Assembly: GCF_002154575.1 (NCBI RefSeq)
Contig: NZ_MUBA01000039.1
Coordinates: 1 to 54,298, forward strand
Direction of reading: 5' to 3'
Length of the DNA: 54,298 bases
DNA from: Streptomyces bobili
Lineage (GTDB): Bacteria > Actinomycetota > Actinomycetes > Streptomycetales > Streptomycetaceae
Both the position numbers and the translations under genes were made by a program. Numbering within the stretch: the first letter of the stretch is position 1; the number at the start of each line of letters is the position of its first letter. Shown here piece after piece: positions 23,052 through 31,956 of this stretch. The notes beneath the pieces are model-generated. The model was not told the DNA's origin. It did not search any database and saw nothing but the letters and a program-made list of their open reading frames with translations.

Positions 23052-23125
23052 CGCGGGGTGGAGCAGCTCGGTAGCTCGCTGGGCTCATAACCCAGAGGTC
23101 GCAGGTTCAAATCCTGTCCCCGCTA
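23052..23125 (+). tRNA. Initiator tRNA-Met (CAT anticodon)
   Basis: Full cloverleaf: acceptor CGCGGGG/CCCCGCT, D stem GAGC/GCTC, anticodon arm CTGGG-CTCATAA-CCCAG, T arm GCAGG-TTCAAAT-CCTGT. Initiator marks are the mismatched first pair (C1 against T72), the A11-T24 pair in the D stem and three consecutive G-C pairs closing the anticodon loop. CCA is not encoded; the genome continues CAAAA. Confidence 0.95.
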
Positions 23126-23132
23126 CAAAAGG

Positions 23133-23160
23133 AAGGGGCCCGGCTGATGCCGGGCCCCTT
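23133..23160 (+). terminator. Intrinsic terminator after the tRNA
   Basis: Perfect 12-bp arms AAGGGGCCCGGC (23133-23144) and GCCGGGCCCCTT (23149-23160), a TGAT loop and a short T tail. Nine bases after the tRNA. Confidence 0.92.
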
Positions 23161-23237
23161 TCGCTTGTGTTCGTCAACCCCGTCCTGGGTCGTCGACCTG
23201 CTGGGTCTTGTCGCGAGACGAACCTATGCTGGCGGAC

Positions 23238-23735
23238 ATGAGGCGGACATCCTTTGCGCAGTGGCCCTGCTCGATCGCGCGGACCATGGACCTGCTCGGT
23301 GACTGGTGGACGCCGCTGGTGCTGCGTGAGGCCTTCTACGGCATCCGGCGCTTCGACGCGTTCCAGGAGTCGCTGGGCATCGCCCGCAACACGCTGACCG
23401 ACCGGCTGCGCCGGCTGGTGGAGGAGGGGCTGCTGGAGAAGCGGCCGTACCAGAGCGAGCCGGTCCGGTACGACTACGTGCTCACCGACAAGGGGCGCGA
23501 TTTCTACGGCGTGCTGCTGGTCATGAACCGGTGGGGGGATCGCTGGCTGGCGGATGAGGCGGGCCCGCCGGTGCTCATGCATCACGACGTGTGCGGGCAG
23601 GAGAGTCATGCCGAGGTGGTGTGCGCCGCCTGCGCCGAGCCCATGACCGCCGACAACACCCGTCCCCGGCTGGGGCCCGGCTACCCGCCGCGTCTCGCCG
23701 AACGGCCCGACGTGCGGGAACGCTTCACGGGCTGA
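23238..23735 (+). CDS. HxlR-family winged-helix regulator
   Basis: 165 residues from ATG 23238 (GGCGGA upstream); an ATG at 23226 is an alternative. The HxlR core is clear: PCSIARTMDLLGDWWTPLVL with the conserved Cys, then FQESLGIARNTLTDRL as recognition helix and EKRPYQSEPVRYDYVLT as wing. The C-terminal extension holds three more cysteines (HHDVCGQES, VVCAACAEP) and could bind metal or sense redox. HxlR proteins often control adjacent detoxification genes. The SRPBCC and LLM genes 120 bp downstream, with a TTGACA element in the gap at about 23766, are the obvious targets. Confidence 0.88.
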   Translation: MRRTSFAQWPCSIARTMDLLGDWWTPLVLREAFYGIRRFDAFQESLGIARNTLTDRLRRLVEEGLLEKRPYQSEPVRYDYVLTDKGRDFYGVLLVMNRWGDRWLADEAGPPVLMHHDVCGQESHAEVVCAACAEPMTADNTRPRLGPGYPPRLAERPDVRERFTG

Positions 23736-23853
23736 CCCGAGGTGTGCGTGGGTCCGCGCACACCCTTGACATGAAGGTCTATCTACGCAACTTTACTGGT
23801 CAGACGCATTGTCGCAGTGCGGACCACGCTAGGGGCAAGGAGGCCACGAGGCG

Positions 23854-24387
23854 ATGGAGTGGACAGGTGCGCGGTACGCGGACAAGCCGACGGTCGAGGT
23901 GCACACCTGGATCGCCGCCCCGCCGGAGCGGGTGTGGGCGCTGGTGGCCGACATCGACCTGATGCCCAGCCTGAGCGCCGAACTGCAGGCGGTGGAGTGG
24001 CTGGACGGCCGGAGCGGCCCCGCCTGCGGAGCCCGGTTCGTGGGGCGGAGCAAGCACGATTCGCTGGGGGAGTGGGCGACCACGTCCCACATCGTCGAGT
24101 GCCGGCCGCCGGAGGTGCTCGCCTGGGCGGTCGAGGACCCGCAACACCCCACGGCGCTCTGGCGGTTCACCCTGGAGCCGCAGGACGACGGCACGCTGCT
24201 GCGGCAGTGGATGCAGATGGGTCCGGCCCGCTCGGGCCTCTCCTTCGCCATCGACCGCATGCCGGACAAGGAACAGAAGATCGTCTTCGTACGGATGCGG
24301 GAGTTCGAGACCGGCATGACCGCCACCCTCGCAGCGATCAAGGAACTGGCCGAGAACCCCCGGACCTCCAAAGAGGTGAGCAACTGA
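23854..24387 (+). CDS. SRPBCC (polyketide cyclase/dehydrase-like) protein
   Basis: 177 residues with the START/Bet v1-like helix-grip layout: VEVHTWIAAPPERVWALVAD, ELQAVEWLDG, ATTSHIVECRPPEVLAWAVE, LWRFTLEPQDDGTLLRQW and a long C-terminal helix (MREFETGMTATLAAIKELAE). Such proteins bind a hydrophobic ligand and may catalyse cyclisation or dehydration. Its stop TGA overlaps the ATG of the LLM oxidoreductase (ATGA), so the two are translationally coupled and probably act on the same compound. Confidence 0.88.
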   Translation: MEWTGARYADKPTVEVHTWIAAPPERVWALVADIDLMPSLSAELQAVEWLDGRSGPACGARFVGRSKHDSLGEWATTSHIVECRPPEVLAWAVEDPQHPTALWRFTLEPQDDGTLLRQWMQMGPARSGLSFAIDRMPDKEQKIVFVRMREFETGMTATLAAIKELAENPRTSKEVSN

Positions 24388-25454
24388 TGCGTACATCCAC
24401 CACGATCGAGGCCTCCGGCGGCGACTGGCGGGAGATCGTCGACTACGTCACCGAGGCGGAGAGGCTCGGCCTCGACATCTGCTGGGTGGCCGAGGCCTGG
24501 GGCTCCGAGGCGCCGTCACCCCTGGGCTATCTCGCCGCGAAGACCGAGCGCATGCTCCTCGGCTCCGGGATCATCCAGCTCGGCACCCGCACCCCGGTGG
24601 CCATCGCCCGCGCCGCAATCACGCTCTCGCAGATCACCGAGGGGCGTTTCCTCCTCGGGCTCGGGCCTTCCGGACCGCAGGTGATCGAGGGGCTGCACGG
24701 TGTGCCCTTCGCCCGGCCGCTGTCACGGATGCGCGAGACCGTCGACATCGTGCGACGGGCCGCGACCGGAGAGAAGATCTCCTACTCCGGGCGGGAGTAC
24801 CAGGTTCCGCTGCCGGGCGGCGAGGGGAAGCCCATGCGGCTGTCGATGCGCGCCGAGCACGACATCCCCGTCTACCTGGCGACGCTGTCGCCCAAGATGC
24901 TGCACCTGACGGGGGAGATCGCCGACGGCTGGCTGGGTACCAGCTTCGTCCCCGAGGGCGCCAAGGAGGCGTACTTCGACCATCTCGACGAGGGGCTGGC
25001 CGCCGCCGGGCGCAAGCGTGCGGACCTGGACATCTGCCAGGGTGCCGAGGTCGCCTTCGCCGACGACGAGGACGCGCTGCGCGCGATGGTGGCCGGACGC
25101 AAGAAGGAACTCGCCTTCAGCCTCGGCGGCATGGGCTCCGAGAGCACGAACTTCTACAACAAGGCCTACAGCCGCCAGGGCTGGGCCGAGGTCGCGGCCG
25201 ACGTACGGGCCCGCTGGCAGGCCGGGGACCGGGACGGCGCGGCCACACTGGTCACCGACGAGATGGTGTTGGCGACCACTCTGATCGGCACCGAGGACAT
25301 GGTCCGCGAACGGCTGCGCGTCTGGCGCGACGCGGGCGTCGACACCGTCCGCTTCTACCCGGCGGGCGAGACCCTCGACGCCCGGCTCACCACCCTGGGC
25401 CGGGCCATCGAACTGGTGCGGTCAGTCGAGGGTGAGGGCGGGGCCGGGGGGTGA
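24387..25454 (+). CDS. F420-dependent LLM-class oxidoreductase
   Basis: 355 residues. Bacterial-luciferase-like TIM barrel: AERLGLDICWVAEAWGSEA, RMLLGSGIIQLGTRTPVAIA, TEGRFLLGLGPSGPQVIEGL (the LGxGPSGPQ cofactor-phosphate loop of F420 enzymes), DIPVYLATLSPKMLHLTGEI and DGWLGTSFVP. It resembles F420-dependent reductases that use F420H2 to reduce imines, ketones or double bonds. It starts inside the stop of the SRPBCC gene. The reaction is unknown; control by HxlR is inferred from position. Confidence 0.9.
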   Translation: MRTSTTIEASGGDWREIVDYVTEAERLGLDICWVAEAWGSEAPSPLGYLAAKTERMLLGSGIIQLGTRTPVAIARAAITLSQITEGRFLLGLGPSGPQVIEGLHGVPFARPLSRMRETVDIVRRAATGEKISYSGREYQVPLPGGEGKPMRLSMRAEHDIPVYLATLSPKMLHLTGEIADGWLGTSFVPEGAKEAYFDHLDEGLAAAGRKRADLDICQGAEVAFADDEDALRAMVAGRKKELAFSLGGMGSESTNFYNKAYSRQGWAEVAADVRARWQAGDRDGAATLVTDEMVLATTLIGTEDMVRERLRVWRDAGVDTVRFYPAGETLDARLTTLGRAIELVRSVEGEGGAGG

Positions 25455-25459
25455 CCGGA

Positions 25460-25492
25460 CGGCGTACGCCGACGTGGTGTCGGAGTACGCCG
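25460..25492. terminator. Bidirectional terminator between convergent genes
   Basis: 14-bp arms CGGCGTACGCCGAC (25460-25473) and GTCGGAGTACGCCG (25479-25492), one mismatch, loop GTGGT. It lies between the LLM stop and the stop of the convergent glycoside hydrolase gene. Confidence 0.75.
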
Positions 25493-25515
25493 CCGGCCGC
25501 CCTTGTTCAGCTACC

Positions 25516-28500
25516 TCATCGCGTCTCCCGTGCGTACGGCGCGACGGTGATCCGGTCGATCAGCGGTGCGTAGCGGGAGCGGAGCGGTACGCCGGGGAAG
25601 GTGTCCGAGGCGTAGGTGGTGCCGTCGAAGTTGGGCAGTTCCTCGGAGCGGAAGGTGATCGTGTTCTGTCCCTTCCTCAGCTGGACGGGGACGGTCAGCT
25701 CCCAGAAGTTGTTCTGGTGGAAGCTGTGCGGGAAGCCGACGCGCCGTGTCTCGCCGCCGTTGACGCCGATGTCGGCGTGACGGGCGAGCGGGTCGGGGTT
25801 GTAGTGGGTGGCCTCGGCCTGCTCGGGGTTGGCGTACCGGATGCGCAGCGCGTGCAGGCCGGCCCGGTCGGCGGTGACGGTGAACGTGGCGGTGTTGCCG
25901 TTGCCGGGCTCGCCGCCGATGCCGGTGATCGCCGTGCCGGCCGTGGCCAGGGAGAGCGGGGCGAGCGCGGCCGTCCCGGCGAGCTCGGCGTCGCCCGCCT
26001 CGTACGTCCGCGTCGTGAGCGTGCCGTCGGTGGGAGTGACGGTGAGCCGGTCGACGAGGGTGGTGGACGAACCTCCGGTCACCGTCACCTTGTTGATGCC
26101 GCCGGACAGGGAGACCGCCGCGCTGTTCCTGCCCTTGGCCAGGCTCAGGACGTCGTGTCCGTTGACGGCGAGGCGGGCGCCCGTGCCGCCGAGGGTGTCG
26201 ACCTTGAGGGTGGCCTCGCGGTCGGCGGGGGAGTAGACCCAGAAGGTGGCGCTCTGGTTCTTCTTCAGCTGGATCGCGCCCGAGCCGGTGGCGGGGATCC
26301 CGGCCCGCTTCGGCAGGTCGTAGACGGGCAGTGCTCCGCCGGCCGGCCAGGCCAGCTCACCCTCGTAGACCTGGGTGCCGGCCGAAGCCTCGGGGAGGGT
26401 GAGGGTGAGGCGGTCGACGATGGCGTCGCCCTTCGTGACGCGCTTGCCGTCGGCGCTCTTGGCGGCGAGCGTGAGGGTGTGCTTGCCCTTGGTGAGCTGG
26501 ACCTTGGTGTCGGTGTGGTCCCAGACGACCCACTTGTAGCCGAGCGGAAGGTACAGCTCCTGCTCGCTGTCCGCCTTGCCGTCCACGCGGAGGAAGACGT
26601 TGGTGGGGCCCTGCTCCTTCACCTTGTCGAAGGTGTTGAGGGAGTTGGCGAAGACGCTCAGGTCGTAGGTGCCGTCCTGCGGCACGTCCACGGTGACGTC
26701 GAGGGTGACGTCCGAGCCGGTGCGCAGGCCGCCCACGTCGTAGCCGCCGGAGGTGTAGAACTTCGACACGTCGCGGGGTGAGCCCTCCGGGCCGTTCCTG
26801 GTGTAGCCGGACCCGGTGTGGGCGGCGTCCTCCGCCTCGTACGAGGCCTGCCAGCGCACGGGCGGGGACTGCGTGCCCGTCGCCTCGCCGGCCGGGCTGA
26901 GGACGATCTCGTACGCCGAGGACTCCTTCAGCGGCGGCAGCGTGCCGTTGCCGAAGTCGACGGAGACCGTGGCGTCGTCGGCGACCTTCAGGTTCTGCTC
27001 CGTGAGCAGTTTCGGGCCGGACGAGTCGCCGAGCTGCCCGCTCCAGTCGATCTCCCGCACCCAGGCGTGCACGCGGTCCCCGAAGAGCTGCTTGGGTACG
27101 TCGGCGAAGGTGATGTGTCCCTTGCCGGTGGAGCCGCCGAAGATCAGCCGGGCCTGCTTCTTCTTCTCGTCGAGTGTGCCGACGCCCTGCATCGAGTAGT
27201 TCTCGCCGGGGAACGGCGGGGTCACGTTCACCGTGTGCCCGCTCATCGAGGCGTAGGAGTTGAGCAGCCACCACTGGCCGTTGCCACGGTTGGACTGCAC
27301 CGCGGAGTCGGAGAGGTTGCCGTCGATGTTCCAGTACGCGATGTCGGCGTCCACCTTGGACTCCTCGATCGCGGACACCCACTGAATCATCTGACCGGGG
27401 ACCGAGGTGTGGTAGTTGAAGGCGTACTCGTTGATGTTGACGGGGATTTGAGTTCCCTCGCGATCGGTGCCCTTGAACAGGTCCTTCTCCCACGCCCGGT
27501 ACTTGGCGACGCTCGCGCGTACCGCCTCCGGGTGGCTCAGCTCGTGCCAGGTGATGACCTCGGGGAGGGTTCCGGCGGCCAGGGCGTGCGTGAGGAAGCC
27601 CTTCACCTGGTCGTAGAGGACGCTGGTGTTGGGCCCGGCGATGCGGGCGTCCGGCATCTTCGACTTGATGAGCTTGTACGCGTCGTCCCAGGCGGCGAAG
27701 TAGTCCGCCGGGTCGTTGAGCCAGCTGACCTTGTCGTAGCTCCACTCGCCGGTGCCGAACATGTTGCCCTCGGGCTCGTTGAACGGCACGAAGACGATGT
27801 TGTCCTGGTACTGCTCGGGCAGGCGCAGGACCTGGTCCACCTGCTTCGCCATCTTCTCCTTGTAGAGCTTGAGCTTCTCCTCTGGCGTGTCGCCGGGCCA
27901 CTGGTACGGGAAGCCGCGGTGGATGTCGGTCATGTAGATGTACACGTCACCGTCGGTGGAGTCGGCCAGCGGCTTGACCACCTCCAGCGCGTCGGCCCCC
28001 GGGTGCTGCGGGCCGTCCTGTGCCTTCGTGGAGACCGTGCGCAGGCCCATGCCCTCGATCAGGTTGTTGGTGGGGACGTCCGGCCCGTACACGCCGTAGA
28101 GGGTGCCGGAGGCGCCGCCGTGGAACGCGCCGGTGTCCGAGCCGAGGTCGACGGTGAGCTGCCCCTCGCGGACCACGGTGACGGTCGCCTTCACCGCACG
28201 CCCGGCCGCGGTGCCGGCCACCGTGAAGGTGCCGGGCCCGGCGTACTCGTCGGCCGGTACGGCGTCCCAGACGACCGGCGCGTCCCGGTCGTAGCCGTCG
28301 GAGAAGGAGGCGCGGACGGCGGCGGGGAGAGCCGGTGCGGTTCCCGTCGTCGTACGGACCTCGAAGGAGGTCCGCGAGAGCTGCTGGAGCGTGGGCACGC
28401 TGCCGACCGTACCGGCCACCTGAGCGGGACTGAGCGCCGCGTGCCACACGGTGAAGTCGTCGATCGCGCCCTTGAACAACGGGTCCGGCCAGAAGGACTT

Positions 28501-29178
28501 GCCGAGGTAGCCGGCGGACGTGGCCGAAGCGTCCAGCAGTTCCTTCGCCTTGACGTCGGTCTCGGCCGAGGAGACGGCCACGCCGTCCACGTACGTGGTG
28601 ACCCGGCGGGCCGAACTGTCGAGGGTGACCGCGACCGTCCGCCACTGGTCCGCGGGGAGCGGCCCGTACCCGGAGACCTTGACCTCCGCGCCCCCGCCGC
28701 CGGTGGTCACGGCCGTGCGCAGCCGCCCGTCGCTGTCGTACGGGGTGGTGAAGAGGTACTTCGTGTTGTCGGTCCCCAGATCGAACACGCGCTGCCAGGA
28801 GGACGGGTCGCCGCTCCATTTCACGCGGGCCGACACGGTCAGATCGGCTGCCTCGCCGAGCACTTCGCGGGGCAGGCGGACGTACGCGCCGTTCGAGGTG
28901 GGCGCTCCGCCGGGCAGGGCGAGCGCCTTGCCTCCGTCGGCGCCCGCGACGGACCGGGCGGTGTCGCCGTTCACCAGGCTCGCCGTCAGACCGTTGCCGG
29001 AACTGTCGGTGATCCTGCCCGAGGCGAGGTCGTCCTGGTCGAAGGTGTAGCGCGCGGCGGGCTGGGGTGCGTCGGCAGCCTGTGCGGGGAGGGCAGGTGC
29101 GGCCAGCACTCCCGCGCCGAGAGTCAGGGCCACGGCGGCCGCGGCTCGCCGCCGTGCGGATCTGTGAGCGGATGGCAT
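25516..29178 (-). CDS. Giant secreted multimodular glycoside hydrolase (clan GH-A-like) with LamG, Ig-like and CBM modules
   Basis: 1220 residues. Signal peptide 1-35 (VALTLGAGVLAAPALPAQAA). LamG/concanavalin-like module about 40-250 (ARYTFDQDD to DDFTVWHAALSPAQVAG). Bacterial Ig-like module about 260-335. A TIM-barrel-like catalytic region about 340-700 has a probable acid/base Glu468 in VPFNEPEGNMFG and a probable nucleophile Glu584 in PVNINEYAF, the NEP plus xNEY arrangement of clan GH-A (GH39-like). At least three carbohydrate-binding-type beta modules follow (EAEDAAHTGSGY near 780; YEGELAWPAGG; TYEAGDAELAG), ending near the C-terminus. No sortase signal. It presumably cuts an extracellular polysaccharide whose products feed the divergent ABC importer. 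The exact GH family and substrate are not readable. Confidence 0.8.
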   Translation of the reverse strand: MPSAHRSARRRAAAAVALTLGAGVLAAPALPAQAADAPQPAARYTFDQDDLASGRITDSSGNGLTASLVNGDTARSVAGADGGKALALPGGAPTSNGAYVRLPREVLGEAADLTVSARVKWSGDPSSWQRVFDLGTDNTKYLFTTPYDSDGRLRTAVTTGGGGAEVKVSGYGPLPADQWRTVAVTLDSSARRVTTYVDGVAVSSAETDVKAKELLDASATSAGYLGKSFWPDPLFKGAIDDFTVWHAALSPAQVAGTVGSVPTLQQLSRTSFEVRTTTGTAPALPAAVRASFSDGYDRDAPVVWDAVPADEYAGPGTFTVAGTAAGRAVKATVTVVREGQLTVDLGSDTGAFHGGASGTLYGVYGPDVPTNNLIEGMGLRTVSTKAQDGPQHPGADALEVVKPLADSTDGDVYIYMTDIHRGFPYQWPGDTPEEKLKLYKEKMAKQVDQVLRLPEQYQDNIVFVPFNEPEGNMFGTGEWSYDKVSWLNDPADYFAAWDDAYKLIKSKMPDARIAGPNTSVLYDQVKGFLTHALAAGTLPEVITWHELSHPEAVRASVAKYRAWEKDLFKGTDREGTQIPVNINEYAFNYHTSVPGQMIQWVSAIEESKVDADIAYWNIDGNLSDSAVQSNRGNGQWWLLNSYASMSGHTVNVTPPFPGENYSMQGVGTLDEKKKQARLIFGGSTGKGHITFADVPKQLFGDRVHAWVREIDWSGQLGDSSGPKLLTEQNLKVADDATVSVDFGNGTLPPLKESSAYEIVLSPAGEATGTQSPPVRWQASYEAEDAAHTGSGYTRNGPEGSPRDVSKFYTSGGYDVGGLRTGSDVTLDVTVDVPQDGTYDLSVFANSLNTFDKVKEQGPTNVFLRVDGKADSEQELYLPLGYKWVVWDHTDTKVQLTKGKHTLTLAAKSADGKRVTKGDAIVDRLTLTLPEASAGTQVYEGELAWPAGGALPVYDLPKRAGIPATGSGAIQLKKNQSATFWVYSPADREATLKVDTLGGTGARLAVNGHDVLSLAKGRNSAAVSLSGGINKVTVTGGSSTTLVDRLTVTPTDGTLTTRTYEAGDAELAGTAALAPLSLATAGTAITGIGGEPGNGNTATFTVTADRAGLHALRIRYANPEQAEATHYNPDPLARHADIGVNGGETRRVGFPHSFHQNNFWELTVPVQLRKGQNTITFRSEELPNFDGTTYASDTFPGVPLRSRYAPLIDRITVAPYARETR

Positions 29179-29305
29179 GGATTACGTCCTCATCCTCGGG
29201 AAGGGGTTCCGGTCCTGTCCGCCCCTCGGCCCCGGTCACCGGACTTCATCGCACGGCGGCTCCACGGGTTCCTGACCGTGCGCATGGCGGAGGAGGCATA
29301 CGAGT

Positions 29306-29349
29306 CGAACCGGTTCGGCGAAGCTAGCACCGGCGAAACCGGCCAGCAA
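29306..29349 (-). promoter_or_regulatory. Promoter and operator of the giant hydrolase gene
   Basis: On the minus strand TTGCTG (29349-29344), 17-bp spacer and TAGCTT (29326-29321). The perfect palindrome CGAACCGGTTCG (29306-29317) overlaps the predicted start. The same palindrome recurs in front of lacI. Confidence 0.75.
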
Positions 29350-29422
29350 TCCCCCTGACACCCGAAACCTCGGGCGTACACCCCGAGTTGCAGGCTCTTT
29401 GCGGGAAACGCGGTCCGAAGTG

Positions 29423-29472
29423 TTGACAGCCGTCTGGCTTGTTCCTACCTTCACTTCACGCGAACCGGTTCG
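29423..29472 (+). promoter_or_regulatory. lacI promoter and operator
   Basis: TTGACA (29423-29428), 17-bp spacer and TACCTT (29446-29451), followed at 29461-29472 by CGAACCGGTTCG just past the predicted start. The layout mirrors the divergent promoter and implies autoregulation. Confidence 0.8.
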
Positions 29473-29540
29473 ACAACCGATAGTCGCCTTCCTTCTTTTC
29501 CTCAGTCCAGTGCGACCGGCGGGCGGTTCCTTTCGAGGAG

Positions 29541-29570
29541 TCGAACCAGTTCGATCCAGTTCGATCCAGG
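29541..29570. repeat. Three tandem 10-bp repeats forming degenerate LacI half-operators
   Basis: TCGAACCAGT, TCGATCCAGT and TCGATCCAGG follow one another directly before the lacI start codon. Adjacent units form TCGAACCAGTTCGA (29541-29554) and TCGATCCAGTTCGA (29551-29564), variants of the CGAACCGGTTCG operator. They lie in the message leader, next to the ribosome site. Confidence 0.75.
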
Positions 29571-29577
29571 AGTGACC

Positions 29578-30624
29578 GTGAACATCGGTGAGATCGCCCG
29601 GCGGGCCGGTGTCTCGCGGAGCACCGTGTCCTACGCGCTGAGCGGCAAGCGCCCCGTCTCCGAGGAGACACGACGCAAGATCCAGCGGGTCGTCGACGAA
29701 CTCGGTTACCGGCCCAGCGCCAGTGCCCGCGCCCTCGCCAACGGCCGGACCAGCACACTCGGCCTCGTCTTCCCGCCGGCCGGGAATCACTACACCGGCA
29801 TGCAGCTGGACTTCATCGGCAGCGTGGTGGAAGCCGCCGCCGCCTACGACTACGACGTGCTGCTGTCCCCCAGCGGCGTGGACAGCGACCGCTCCTTCCA
29901 GCGGCTCCTGGGAGAGCGGAGGGTCGACGGCGCGATCCTGATGGAGATCAGACTGGAGGACGACCGGGTGGACCACCTGTCCGCACTCGCCTTCCCCTCC
30001 GTCGCCATCGGCCGCACCGCCCGCCCCGAGGGCGCGTGGTGGGTGGGACTCGACCACACCGCGCTGGTCGAGCGCTGCGTGCACCACCTGGCGGATCTCG
30101 GCCACCGCCGGATCGCCTTCGTCAACCGTCCCGAGCAGCTGCTGCGCACCGGGTACGAGTCCGCGCACCGGGGACTGGAGGGATTCACCAAGGCCGCGGC
30201 CGAGCGCGGGCTGACGGTCCGGACGTACTGCTGCGGCGACGACGCCGACTCGGGCCAGACCTGCGTGGAACGCATCCTGCACGACGACCCCGCCACCACG
30301 GCGCTGGTCACGTTGAACGAGGCCGCGCTGGGAGGCCTCTACCGCGGCCTCGCCCGCGCCGGCCGCCATGTGCCGCGCGACTTCTCCGTCACCGGGGTCG
30401 TGGCCGGCCGCTGGGCGGAGACGGTGACCCCGCAGCTCACCGCGGCGGACGTACCCGCCGCCGAGATGGGCCGGCTCGCCGTCGACCTCCTGGTGGAGCG
30501 GCTCGACCATCCCGACGCACCACCCCGCCACCACCTCCTGACGCCGCCCATCTCCCTGCGCGCCAGCACCGGACCGGCGGGAGCCCGGCCCGACACGGAC
30601 ACCGGAACCGACACCGCGCGCTGA
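29578..30624 (+). CDS. LacI-family repressor of the glycan-utilisation locus
   Basis: 348 residues. I prefer GTG 29578 because GGAG sits 5 nt before it; the GTG at 29572 would overlap that site. HTH and hinge: NIGEIARRAGVSRSTVSYAL, then YRPSASARALANGRT. The effector domain is periplasmic-binding-protein-like: LGLVFPPAGNHYTG, DGAILMEIRLEDDRV, VERCVHHLADLGHRRIAFVN. Operators with the central CG typical of the family lie at both divergent promoters. The inducer is probably an oligosaccharide released by the giant hydrolase and imported by the next three genes. Confidence 0.93.
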   Translation: MNIGEIARRAGVSRSTVSYALSGKRPVSEETRRKIQRVVDELGYRPSASARALANGRTSTLGLVFPPAGNHYTGMQLDFIGSVVEAAAAYDYDVLLSPSGVDSDRSFQRLLGERRVDGAILMEIRLEDDRVDHLSALAFPSVAIGRTARPEGAWWVGLDHTALVERCVHHLADLGHRRIAFVNRPEQLLRTGYESAHRGLEGFTKAAAERGLTVRTYCCGDDADSGQTCVERILHDDPATTALVTLNEAALGGLYRGLARAGRHVPRDFSVTGVVAGRWAETVTPQLTAADVPAAEMGRLAVDLLVERLDHPDAPPRHHLLTPPISLRASTGPAGARPDTDTGTDTAR

Positions 30625-30682
30625 CCGCAACCCCGCACGCCGGACCCTCGGCACCCGCATGCCAAAAACAGAAGGAACCGCG

Positions 30683-31936
30683 ATGAACAGCTTCAGCTTC
30701 TCGAGAAGGCGCCGCCTGACCGCCGCGGCCCTGACCGCCCTGGCGGTCGCCACCACCGCCACCGCCTGCGGCTCCGGATCGGGGAGCGCCGGGAGCGAGG
30801 CGGCGGACAGCGGGACGTACACCGTCTGGGACCCGTACCCGCAGTTCGCGAAGGGCTCGGCGTGGGTCAAGCTGCTCGACGCCTGCGGCGCCGAGGCCGG
30901 TGTGAAGATCAAGCGGACCGGCTTCGACACCAGCGACCTGACGAACAAGGCGCTGCTGGCGGCGCAGCAGGACAACTCCGCCGACGTCCTCATCGTCGAC
31001 AACCCGGTGGTCTCGACCCTGGCCGAGGCGGGCGTACTGACCACGACCGACGACAACAAGCTGGACACCTCCGCGGTCGACCCCAACCTGCTGGCGGCGG
31101 GTCAGTCGGGCGGGAAGACGTACGGCACGCCCATCGGCGCCAACACCCTCGCCCTCTACTACAACAAGGAGGTCCTGAAGGCGGCGGGCGTGGACATCGC
31201 CTCGGTCAAGGACTGGCCGTCGCTGACGGCGGCGCTGGCCAAGGTGAAGAAGGCCGGCAAGAAGGGCATCACCTTCTCCGCGATCGGCACCGAAGAGGGC
31301 AGCTTCCAGTTCCTGCCGTGGTTCTGGGGATCCGGCGCGAAGCTCACCGCACTCGACTCGCCCGAGGCCGTCTCCGCGCTGACCCTGTGGAAGGACTGGC
31401 TGGCCGACGGATACGCGCCCAACTCCGTACTCAACAACACCCAGACGACCAGCTGGCAGGAGTTCGCGACCGGCGACTACGCGTTCGGCGAGAACGGCAC
31501 CTGGCAGCTCGCCAACGCCGCGAAGGCCGGCTTCGACTACGGGGTCATACCCGTCCCGGGCGCCGACGGCGGCAACGCCGCCGCACCGACCGGCGGCGAG
31601 TTCGTCACCCTCCCGGTCCAGGGCGACACCGGCCGCTACGCCACCACGCAGAAGATCGCGACCTGCCTGACCAGCACCCAGAACCTGTACGACACCGACG
31701 CCACCCTCTCCTACGTCGCCCCCACCACCGAGGTCCAGGACAAACAGGTGGCGGCCGACCCCGGCCTGCAGACCTGGGTGAACGCGGTCAAGGCGGCCAA
31801 GGGCCGCACCAGTGACGACCTGGGCACCAAGTACCCGAAGATCTCCGAGCAGTTGTGGAAGGCCGTCCAGTCCGCCCTCAGCGGCTCCAAGTCTCCCGAG
31901 GACGCGCTGAGCGCCGCCCAGTCCGCCGTCAAGTAA
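30683..31936 (+). CDS. ABC transporter sugar-binding lipoprotein
   Basis: 417 residues from ATG 30683 (GAAGGAA upstream). The lipobox is TATACGS after an Arg-rich N-terminus with an RRRR stretch. The mature protein is a family 1 extracellular solute-binding protein: VKIKRTGFDTSDLTNKALLA, DVLIVDNPVVSTLAEAG, GTPIGANTLALYYNKEVLKA, NGTWQLANAAKAGFDYGV. It delivers the ligand to the two permeases that follow. No dedicated ATPase gene is present, so a shared MsiK-type ATPase elsewhere in the genome is expected, as for other Streptomyces sugar importers. Confidence 0.93.
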   Translation: MNSFSFSRRRRLTAAALTALAVATTATACGSGSGSAGSEAADSGTYTVWDPYPQFAKGSAWVKLLDACGAEAGVKIKRTGFDTSDLTNKALLAAQQDNSADVLIVDNPVVSTLAEAGVLTTTDDNKLDTSAVDPNLLAAGQSGGKTYGTPIGANTLALYYNKEVLKAAGVDIASVKDWPSLTAALAKVKKAGKKGITFSAIGTEEGSFQFLPWFWGSGAKLTALDSPEAVSALTLWKDWLADGYAPNSVLNNTQTTSWQEFATGDYAFGENGTWQLANAAKAGFDYGVIPVPGADGGNAAAPTGGEFVTLPVQGDTGRYATTQKIATCLTSTQNLYDTDATLSYVAPTTEVQDKQVAADPGLQTWVNAVKAAKGRTSDDLGTKYPKISEQLWKAVQSALSGSKSPEDALSAAQSAVK

Positions 31937-31956
31937 CCGCAGCCAAGGGCCCGTTG

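Noticed and set aside
26357-29358. Long open frames on both strands of the giant hydrolase gene
   Set aside because: High-GC shadow frames; all recognisable domains are in the frame 29178 to 25516.
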